Part shown: positions 15,525-21,269 of the stretch, piece after piece
How the letters are laid out: every line of letters begins with the position of its first letter
Numbering within the stretch: the stretch's first letter is position 1
Assembly (NCBI GenBank): GCA_964482395.1
Contig: CAYZXK010000009.1
Coordinates: forward strand, 1-21,269
Direction: 5' to 3'
Origin: CAYZXK01 sp964482395
Lineage (GTDB): Bacteria; Planctomycetota; Phycisphaerae; UBA1845; Fen-1342
Length of the DNA stretch: 21,269 bases
Position numbers and translations under genes: made by a program
Notes under the pieces: model-generated
The model's database searches: none
Told to the model about the DNA's origin: nothing
Seen by the model: the letters and a program-made list of their open reading frames with translations, nothing else

Positions 15525-16667
15525 TTACTGCTGCCCTGGGGGAGCCGGTCGGCTCGCGGTGGGGCTGATGTCCTCCGGGCGCAGCGGGACGATCTGACTC
15601 GGCTGGGCCGCACCGCCCTCGGCGGCCTGCGGCGGCCGCGGCAGGACCATCTGGATCGGCACCACCAGTTTCTGATAGGCCGGGTCGGACGAATTGGTGG
15701 TGATCTCGATCTGCGGTTCGACACCTTCGGGGATCATGTCCCCGGGCGGCAGCACGACCGTGATCTGGAAGGTATCCAACTGGCCGGCAGTCGTCTGCTC
15801 CAGGGTCACTTTGATGGCCTCATGGCTGGCCTTGACGCCGGTGATCTGGATCGGATGGTCCGGCGAGTGGGACACGCGCAACACGCGTTTCATCTCGCTG
15901 ACCGAGTTCTGTGGAAGGAAGAGTTTGGTCGGTCGGACGGACACCGGGGGCTGGACGAAGCCATAGACCGGGACCCGGATTTCGGGGATGAGCTGAAGAT
16001 CGGTCAGCAGGACCACGTCGGCCTGGAAGCGGTCGACCTTGAGAGGCGGTCGGGTGACGGCGGTTACGGTGTATTTGGTGCCTGGCTCGAGTTCTTCGAG
16101 CTGCACGTCGAACCCGGAGAACTCCTGGCCTTCTTTGAGCTTCAAGTGGAACTTGTCTGTGTATTTGTTCACGATGGTCACGGTGCGCTTCTCGGCCGAA
16201 CTCTGGTAGAGCTGGCCGAAAAGCAGACCCTCTTTGGGGTCCATTTCGTAGGCGGGCTTGACTTCGCCCAGCAGCTTGATGACCACGTTTGACTGGGTGG
16301 GGTCGTTGGTGACCAGGGTCACGGTCTGGTTGGCCTTGCCGACTCGCTTGGCCGCGTCGTACTTGATCTTCATGACGTCGGACGCGCCCGGCGCCAGCGG
16401 GCTCTTGGGCCGGGTCGGCACGGTGCATCCACAGGAGCTTTTCACGTCCAGGATTTCCAGCGGCGCATTGCCGACATTCTTGACCTCGATGACCTCTTCC
16501 AGCGGCTGGCCCTGCCAAGCTACGCCGAAGTTCCATTCCTGGCTGCTGAGCTGGATTCTCGGGGCCGCTGCGGGCTCGGTGGCCGAAGGTTCCTGCCCAC
16601 TGACCATCCCGCAGATGGGCAGTACCGTCAAGATTGCTGCGTATGCTGTCCGTTTGAGCGTGGTCAT
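15525..16667 (-). CDS. Secreted DUF1573 protein, second of a tandem pair
   Basis: A 380-residue exported protein with a signal peptide (MTTLKRTAYAAILTVLPICG, cleaved near SGQ). The DUF1573 domain covers about residues 38-130: the WNFGVAWQGQPLEEVIEVKNVG opening, the hallmark SSCGCT near 79-84, then VTNDPTQSNVVIKLLGEV. Two further beta-rich, Ig-like regions fill residues 140-340, followed by a Pro/Ala-rich tail. DUF1573 is an Ig-like (ASH/PapD-type) domain of unknown role in the cell envelope. A GGGAG site lies about ten bases before the ATG at 16667. It follows its paralogue by only 22 bases, so they share a transcript, and ends 32 bases from the convergent GGDEF gene. Confidence 0.88.
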   Translation of the reverse strand: MTTLKRTAYAAILTVLPICGMVSGQEPSATEPAAAPRIQLSSQEWNFGVAWQGQPLEEVIEVKNVGNAPLEILDVKSSCGCTVPTRPKSPLAPGASDVMKIKYDAAKRVGKANQTVTLVTNDPTQSNVVIKLLGEVKPAYEMDPKEGLLFGQLYQSSAEKRTVTIVNKYTDKFHLKLKEGQEFSGFDVQLEELEPGTKYTVTAVTRPPLKVDRFQADVVLLTDLQLIPEIRVPVYGFVQPPVSVRPTKLFLPQNSVSEMKRVLRVSHSPDHPIQITGVKASHEAIKVTLEQTTAGQLDTFQITVVLPPGDMIPEGVEPQIEITTNSSDPAYQKLVVPIQMVLPRPPQAAEGGAAQPSQIVPLRPEDISPTASRPAPPGQQ

Positions 16668-16689
16668 GGTGGCTTATCTCCCGTCACGA

Positions 16690-17772
16690 TCAATTGTCCG
16701 AGGCCCCTTCCTGCGGCCCCTTGATTGTTTCTTCCCAGGCCTTCTGATCGGTCGTTACCAGCACCTCGCACTTGGGGTGGTCCGGGACGCTGGTGTTGAA
16801 GACGATTTTCACGCCCTCCCGCGGGATGGCACTGGCCGGCGGCAGCGATACTCGGGCGCGGACCACCGCCCGCACGGGGGGAGTCAGCTTGCCCAACTCG
16901 CCCGGCGGCTCGGTCGCACCGTAGGACACCTTGATGTTCGGATCCGGGCACTCCACGCCGGTGATGCTGAAAGCTCCTGATCCATAGTAGTGGATATTCA
17001 CCAGCCGCTCGGAAGGCCGGGCCAACTCCCTGGTCTTCAGATCCATATAGATCGCCGGCGGGCTGGCTTCGACCAGCGATAGAATCCGGACCGCCGCACT
17101 GAGCGTGAACCGCGGCTCGCGCTGGAGCCCGGTTGAGAATACCAGGTCGCCGCGGGTGGTGCCCGGCGGCATTGGACGGTTGGTGCGGCCCACGATGTCG
17201 TAGGTCAGGCCGGGCACCACCTCCTGGATTTCCACATCCAGCCCGGGCAGGCCATTGGATACCAGCCGCAATTGCATCGGCTCGGAGGTCTGATTCTCCA
17301 GTCGGGCCACCCCGCTTAAACCCGGTCCACGCTCCAGGGACCGGATGACCAGTCCACCCAGTGGTGTCCGTTTGATGGCCCGCCTAACGAAGCCGGAGAC
17401 ATTGAACTCCACCTTTGGTCGGAGCGGATCATTGCTTTCGATGATGACCTTCGAGCTGACGTGATCCTGCTTGCCGACGGTGTCGAACCGGATCAGCATT
17501 TCGGTGGTCTGGCCGGGGGGGATCAGGTCGCGGGCCGGCTGGGCGACCGTGCAACCGCAGGTGGAGCGGACCTGCTCGATCTTCAGGTCGGCACTGCCCT
17601 CATTCTTGATCATCAGGGTGAGTTTGGCGCTTTCCGGGTGCCACACCTCCCCGAAGTCCCACGAATCCTGGGACAGGACCAGGCGCGGCAGGCGTGGCTC
17701 CTGGGCCGGACCCGACCCGGACAGCCCCAGTATTACGCCACAAACGCAGGCCAGCCAAAGCATAGGCTTCAT
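16690..17772 (-). CDS. Secreted DUF1573 protein, first of a tandem pair
   Basis: A 360-residue exported protein. The chosen start is the ATG at 17772 (MKPMLWLACVCGVILGLSG), which gives a tidy signal peptide; the frame reaches TTG 17808, but that would add a charged stretch in front. The DUF1573 domain has WDFGEVWHPESAKLTLMIKNEG and the hallmark STCGCT, then IESNDPLRPKVEFNVSGFV. Its order of domains and spacing match the protein encoded just downstream, so the two are old duplicates, though the C-terminal two thirds have diverged greatly. No Shine-Dalgarno is visible, and a promoter-like pair ends seven bases before the ATG. It lies 204 bases after tadC on the same strand, so linkage to the pilus operon is possible but unproved. 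Confidence 0.87.
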   Translation of the reverse strand: MKPMLWLACVCGVILGLSGSGPAQEPRLPRLVLSQDSWDFGEVWHPESAKLTLMIKNEGSADLKIEQVRSTCGCTVAQPARDLIPPGQTTEMLIRFDTVGKQDHVSSKVIIESNDPLRPKVEFNVSGFVRRAIKRTPLGGLVIRSLERGPGLSGVARLENQTSEPMQLRLVSNGLPGLDVEIQEVVPGLTYDIVGRTNRPMPPGTTRGDLVFSTGLQREPRFTLSAAVRILSLVEASPPAIYMDLKTRELARPSERLVNIHYYGSGAFSITGVECPDPNIKVSYGATEPPGELGKLTPPVRAVVRARVSLPPASAIPREGVKIVFNTSVPDHPKCEVLVTTDQKAWEETIKGPQEGASDN

Positions 17773-17779
17773 CCGATGT

Positions 17780-17808
17780 AGTATGCGTCGGTGGCCCTCG
17801 GGTTGCAA
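17780..17808 (-). promoter_or_regulatory. Candidate promoter of the DUF1573 pair, possibly leaderless
   Basis: On the minus strand TTGCAA (17803-17808) and CATACT (17780-17785) stand 17 bases apart, each matching four of six consensus positions. The -10 box ends seven bases before the ATG at 17772, so transcription would begin at or next to the start codon, in keeping with the missing ribosome-binding site. The -35 box lies in a perfect 10-bp palindrome GGTTGCAACC (17801-17810), which could be an operator. Confidence 0.3.
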
Positions 17809-17976
17809 CCGGTCGCCCCGGCCGGTGACCCAGGGGGCAGGAAGAGGAAAGTGGGCAGGCGCTGAAGAACCGGCCCCGGTCTCGGCCTCGGCGGCGAACC
17901 GCTCCCTGACGGCCGCGGCTGTGATCGAGCAGGGAGGGCTGCGATGGGACGGCGGGGCCTTTGTCGAGGTACGGGG

Positions 17977-18936
17977 CTAGCCGCCGCCCAGCATCTGGTT
18001 GTTCTGCCAGGCCCGGTATGCGCCGATCGCCGCCGGTCCGGCTACCACCACTGCGATTGCCGGGAAGATGAACAGGACCAGCGGAATCATCAGTTTGACT
18101 GCGGTCTTCTGCGCCTTTTCTTCCGCTTTCTGCCGGCGTTTGACCCGCATGGCGTCGGCCTGGTTTCGCAGGGCCCGGGCGATGCTGGTGCCGAACTTCT
18201 CGGCCTGAACGATCACCGAGACCAGACTGCGGACCTCCTCCAAGCCGGTGCGACGGGCCATGTTGTCCAGGGCCTCGTCGCGGCGCAGACCCATCTGGGT
18301 CTCCATGGTTGCGATCCGCAGCTCCTCGGACAAGGCCGGATGAACTGGAGCCATTTCGTCTCCCACCCGCTTCAAGGCTGCGTCCAGCCCCAGGCCGGCT
18401 TCCACCGAAACCACCAGCAGGTCCAGAGAGTCCGGCAGTCCGTTTCGGATCTTCTGTTTGCGGTCGCTGACGGCCAGCATCAGCCAGAGGTCGGGCAGCA
18501 TCAGCCCAGCCCCGGCGCAGAAAGCCGCCAGGCCGGCCAGGGCCAGCAGCGACAAGTGGCCGGCCACGCCGCCGACCAGGCCGCAAACCAGGCCCAGCAC
18601 CGCCAGAGCGGACTTGCTGGCCAGGAACGTGGTTTGGGCCTGCGGCCGGCGATAGCCGGCGCTGGCCAGCTTGAGCCGCAGGTTGGTCTGGGCTTCGTCC
18701 GAGGTAGGCATGACCAGCTTGGACAGGACCGGAGCGGCCTTGCGGACCAGCTCCGCGCTGGCGAACTCCTTGGCCCGGGCCTGGACCTCCGCCTGCTCGT
18801 CGGCGGCGTGTCGTCCGGTCAGTCGACGCTTGACCACCTCACGCTGCTCGAGTTTCTTGCGTGGCAGCAGACTGTACATGATCAGCCCGGCCGCCAGCAG
18901 AAACAGGATGATCAGGACCAGCAGGTTAGCGGTCAT
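17977..18936 (-). CDS. tadC: Tad pilus platform protein TadC (type II secretion F family)
   Basis: A 319-residue inner-membrane protein of the GspF/TadC family, which works with TadB as the platform for Tad (Flp) pilus assembly, driven by the CpaF ATPase. The N-terminal helix (about residues 4-24) is followed by a cytoplasmic region, then a paired helix region (110-155). The T2SSF domain follows, with RNGLPDSLDLLVVSVEAGLGLDAAL near 165-190 and QAEKFGTSIARALRNQADAMR near 240-260, and the final membrane helix is at about 282-305. AGGAG lies eight bases before the ATG at 18936. It follows tadB by 93 bases; the usual tadB-tadC order is kept. Confidence 0.92.
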   Translation of the reverse strand: MTANLLVLIILFLLAAGLIMYSLLPRKKLEQREVVKRRLTGRHAADEQAEVQARAKEFASAELVRKAAPVLSKLVMPTSDEAQTNLRLKLASAGYRRPQAQTTFLASKSALAVLGLVCGLVGGVAGHLSLLALAGLAAFCAGAGLMLPDLWLMLAVSDRKQKIRNGLPDSLDLLVVSVEAGLGLDAALKRVGDEMAPVHPALSEELRIATMETQMGLRRDEALDNMARRTGLEEVRSLVSVIVQAEKFGTSIARALRNQADAMRVKRRQKAEEKAQKTAVKLMIPLVLFIFPAIAVVVAGPAAIGAYRAWQNNQMLGGG

Positions 18937-19029
18937 GGGGTGCTCCTGTACAACTGGGCAACTGCGGGTCCGGCCGGAACCAGGGCCGGTGGAAGTCGAC
19001 TGGTTGGCGCGCCTGGGACCGCATGGCGT

Positions 19030-20043
19030 TTACACCTTGATGTTGACGATCTTCTTGATCAGGGCCCAGCCCAGCAGTTGCATGACCACCGCGACACCCA
19101 GCACGGTCTTGCCGGTCGGATCGGTGATCAGCAGGCCCGTGTAGTCGGGGTTGACCCACATGAGCACGAAGAAGACCAGCACAGGCAGTCCCAGCAGGAC
19201 GTAACCTGAAAGGCGGCCCTCGGCGGTGAGGGCCCGGACCGTCCCGAACAGCTGGATGCGTTCGCGGATCACCGAGCTGATCTTGTCCAGCACTTCGGCC
19301 AGGTCTCCGCCGACCTGTCGCTGGATGAGTACCGCGGTGACGAAGAATCGGACGTCCAGCGCGTCGACCCGTTCGGCCATGTTTCGAAGGGCGTCTTCCA
19401 GTTTGAGGCCGAGGTTCTGCTCGTGGAATACGCGGCCGAACTCGGTCCCGGCCGGGTCGGGCAGTTCGCGGGCCACCAGTTGCATGGCGCTGGCCAGCGA
19501 GTTACCGGCCCGCAGGGCTTGACTGAGCAGCTCGAAGACGTCCGGCAACTGGTTGGTGAGCTTGGTGAGTCGTCGGTTGCGCCGCCAGTTCAGGTAGAGG
19601 ATGGGGAGCAGGAAGACCGCCACCGGCAGGGCCAGCGCCACCGGCAGCGACACCTTCAGCACCAGCAGGAGGGCCAGCACCACGCTGGCGATGGCGGTGA
19701 GGTTGACCAGGGTCTGGGCCGCTGACCAGGGGAGGTTGGCCTGTTCGAGCGTGCGCTGGAGCCGGGCGGTGAATCTCAGCCGGGTGAAGGCCCGGGCCAG
19801 GGCGCCGGTGGCCTCCACGGTCTGCTTGCGGAAAGTCTCGAAATCGAGGCGTTCGTCGCGACGGCCGTGGGCACCGCCTCCCCGCAGACGGCTGACCACC
19901 CGCTTGCGCTGGGTGGTGCGCAAGTCGACGGTCACGTGGTATACGCCGTAAGCCAGGAGAACCGAGCCCAGCAGAGGCAGCGCGATCAGCCCGGCAAGCT
20001 GCAAGGCCGAACCGACGGCAATGGGCGGCAGAGTGTGGGTCAT
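19030..20043 (-). CDS. tadB: Tad pilus platform protein TadB (type II secretion F family)
   Basis: A 337-residue inner-membrane protein, the TadB partner of TadC. There are membrane helices at about residues 14-34 and a pair at about 115-160. The T2SSF domain has NQLPDVFELLSQALRAGNSLASAMQLV and IQRQVGGDLAEVLDKISSVIRER, and two helices close the protein (about 275-295 and 310-330). The start is uncertain. ATG 20043 follows the cpaF stop by four bases and opens with MTHTLPPIAV; ATG 20058, which overlaps cpaF by 11 bases, would add five residues. Neither has a strong ribosome-binding site, so translation is probably coupled to cpaF. The frame extends to 20109, but that stretch is inside cpaF. 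Confidence 0.9.
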   Translation of the reverse strand: MTHTLPPIAVGSALQLAGLIALPLLGSVLLAYGVYHVTVDLRTTQRKRVVSRLRGGGAHGRRDERLDFETFRKQTVEATGALARAFTRLRFTARLQRTLEQANLPWSAAQTLVNLTAIASVVLALLLVLKVSLPVALALPVAVFLLPILYLNWRRNRRLTKLTNQLPDVFELLSQALRAGNSLASAMQLVARELPDPAGTEFGRVFHEQNLGLKLEDALRNMAERVDALDVRFFVTAVLIQRQVGGDLAEVLDKISSVIRERIQLFGTVRALTAEGRLSGYVLLGLPVLVFFVLMWVNPDYTGLLITDPTGKTVLGVAVVMQLLGWALIKKIVNIKV

Positions 20044-20047
20044 GGTT

Positions 20048-21070
20048 TCAGCACTCATCATCGACCAACAGATCGCGGGGTGAGAACCACTCGTTGTCGA
20101 CCACCGCACCCGCGGCTTTCAGGCGGTCCAGAAAGCCGGGCCGGACGCCGGTGGAAACAATCCGGCCGTAGGCTTTACCTTCGCTGTTCACCCCGTCCTG
20201 CTCGAACTTGAAGATGTCCTGCATGGTGACCACGTCGCCTTCCATGCCCTGGACCTCGGTGACCGAGACGATCTTCCGGGCTCCGCCGGTGAGCCGGGCG
20301 GCCTGCACGATGAGGTTGATGGCGGAAGCGAACTGCTGCCGGATGGCCCGGGCGGGCAGTTCGAAGCCGGCCATCATGACCATGGTTTCGACCCGCTGGA
20401 CGGCGTCCCGGGTGCTGTTGGCGTGGATGGTGGTCATCGAGCCCTCGTGCCCGGTGTTCATGGCCTGGAGCATATCCAGGGTCTCGCCGCCCCGGCATTC
20501 GCCCACCACGATCCGGTCGGGGCGCATCCGCAAGGCGTTGATTAGCAGGTCGCGGATGGTGATCCGTCCCTTGCCCTCGATGTTGGCCGGGCGGGTCTCC
20601 AGCCGGACCACGTGCGGCTGGCGAAGCTGAAGCTCAGCCGCGTCCTCGATGGTGACGATCCGCTCATCGTCCGGGATGAAGCTGGACAGGTTGTTGAGCA
20701 GCGTGGTCTTGCCTGAGCCGGTCCCGCCCAGAATCAGAATGTTCAGCCCGGCCACCACGCAGGCCCGCAGGAACTCGATGATTTCCGGCGGGCAGGATTT
20801 GAAGCGGAGGTAATCGTCCCAGGTGATGGGGTCTTTGCCGAACCGACGGATGGAGACCGCGGGCCCGTCGATGGCCAGGGGCGGGATGATGGCGTTGACC
20901 CGACTGCCATCCTTGAGGCGGGCGTCGACCATGGGGCAGACTTCGTCGCACCGCCGGCCCAGCGGGGAGACGATCTTGTCGATCACGTGCAGCAGGTGCC
21001 CGTTGTCCTTGAACTTCACGTCGGTCAGGATCAGCCGGCCGCCCTTCTCGACGTACACCCGGTCCGGCCC
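20048..21070 (-). CDS. cpaF: Tad pilus motor ATPase CpaF/TadA, missing its N-terminus in this frame
   Basis: The C-terminal 340 residues of CpaF, the hexameric secretion ATPase that powers Tad pilus assembly. Visible features are RVYVEKGGRL, MVDARLKDGSRVNAIIPPLA, Walker A GGTGSGKTTLLN (about 110-121 of this part), the Asp box DDERIVTIEDAAELQL, Walker B RIVVGECRGGE, and the His box GHEGSMTTIHAN. The family-like sequence starts at GPDRVYVE (21070). A GTG at 21058 could start translation, but whole CpaF has about 100 more residues first. Upstream of 21071 this frame gives unrelated Gly/Pro-rich sequence and hits a stop at 21143-21145. The missing N-terminus lies on the other strand (next entry). 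As drawn, the gene is broken. Confidence 0.9.
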   Translation of the reverse strand, partial: GPDRVYVEKGGRLILTDVKFKDNGHLLHVIDKIVSPLGRRCDEVCPMVDARLKDGSRVNAIIPPLAIDGPAVSIRRFGKDPITWDDYLRFKSCPPEIIEFLRACVVAGLNILILGGTGSGKTTLLNNLSSFIPDDERIVTIEDAAELQLRQPHVVRLETRPANIEGKGRITIRDLLINALRMRPDRIVVGECRGGETLDMLQAMNTGHEGSMTTIHANSTRDAVQRVETMVMMAGFELPARAIRQQFASAINLIVQAARLTGGARKIVSVTEVQGMEGDVVTMQDIFKFEQDGVNSEGKAYGRIVSTGVRPGFLDRLKAAGAVVDNEWFSPRDLLVDDEC

Positions 21071-21108
21071 GGGGGGCTGCCCGCCCGAGTTCCCAGCCGG
21101 GGTCGGCC

Positions 21109-21269
21109 TTGGCGGACGAGCGGGCCCGCAAGTTCCAGGAGCTCAAGAGTGAGATTCACCGCAAGCTGGTTGAGCAACTGGACCTGACCAAGCTTTCGCA
21201 GGACGCCACCCAGGAAATGCGTGAACAGGTCCGCCAGCTTGTGGCCGCCCTGTGCGAGGAGTCGGATTC
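21109..21269 (+). CDS. cpaF: N-terminal fragment of CpaF, inverted relative to the rest of the gene
   Basis: The plus-strand frame starting at TTG 21109 (or further upstream in the same open frame) reads ADERARKFQELKSEIHRKLV, then EQLDLTKLSQDATQEMREQ, VRQLVAALCEESD, and leaves the window. This is the typical helical N-terminal domain of CpaF: FQELKxEIHRxLVExLDLxKL, then a VRxLVxxLCEE helix. It is exactly the part lacking from the minus-strand CpaF that ends at 21070. About 45 residues that normally link the two parts (the ERxRLIxEVLDExFGLGPLE to DILVNGP region) are in neither piece. This could be the front of an inverted gene, an assembly chimera, or less likely the start of a second cpaF copy running out of the window. 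Confidence 0.75.
   Translation, partial: MADERARKFQELKSEIHRKLVEQLDLTKLSQDATQEMREQVRQLVAALCEESD

Noticed and set aside
17944..19209. A 421-codon plus-strand open frame
   Set aside because: It is the complement of tadC and part of tadB, rich in Gln/His/Gly, with no recognisable domain.
1..21269. CRISPR arrays, insertion sequences, prophage genes
   Set aside because: No spaced direct repeats, transposase motifs or phage structural genes were seen; the only repeats are the protein-level RCC1 units and small hairpins.

Overview
The window looks like a piece of a GC-rich Planctomycetota genome, probably a short contig because a gene is cut at each end. Three things suggest this: the gene order tRNA-Gln / prs / L25 / pth / S6 / ssb / S18 / L9 / dnaB, the paired secreted DUF1573 proteins, and a diguanylate-cyclase-like protein whose C-terminal region resembles planctomycete proteins I remember. 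The assignment is an inference from memory of gene order and protein style, not from a database search.

Layout. Positions 1-726 hold the C-terminal end of a membrane protein with a helical repeat-like tail. Positions 1044-5346 are a tight three-gene operon for a 2-oxoacid:acceptor oxidoreductase (POR family). Its first gene fuses the gamma subunit, a GltD/NfnB-like FAD/NAD(P) module and a two-cluster ferredoxin in one 739-residue chain; the alpha and beta genes follow. An MntP-type manganese exporter (5517-6077) and a secreted seven-blade RCC1-repeat protein with a PEP-CTERM-like tail (6252-7226) come next.

Positions 7566-13394 are an information-processing operon: tRNA-Gln(UUG), PRPP synthetase, ribosomal protein L25/CTC, peptidyl-tRNA hydrolase, S6, SSB, S18, L9 and replicative helicase DnaB. 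Several genes use GTG or TTG starts, and dnaB begins inside the tail of rplI. A good sigma70-type promoter at about 13495 then drives two signalling genes: a small degenerate receiver protein, and a degenerate receiver-GAF-GGDEF protein whose signature motif carries one extra residue.

The rest of the window is read from the minus strand (21070 to 15525): cpaF, tadB, tadC (motor ATPase and two inner-membrane platform proteins of a Tad/Flp pilus), then two tandem secreted DUF1573 proteins.

The most striking anomaly is at the right edge. The minus-strand CpaF reading loses homology at about 21070, and the missing CpaF N-terminus is encoded on the opposite strand at 21109-21269. This is either a small inversion inside cpaF or a chimeric contig end. 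The other points of interest are the gamma-flavin-ferredoxin fusion, the altered GGDEF motif next to two receivers that have lost their phospho-acceptor, and the overprinted L9/DnaB termini.
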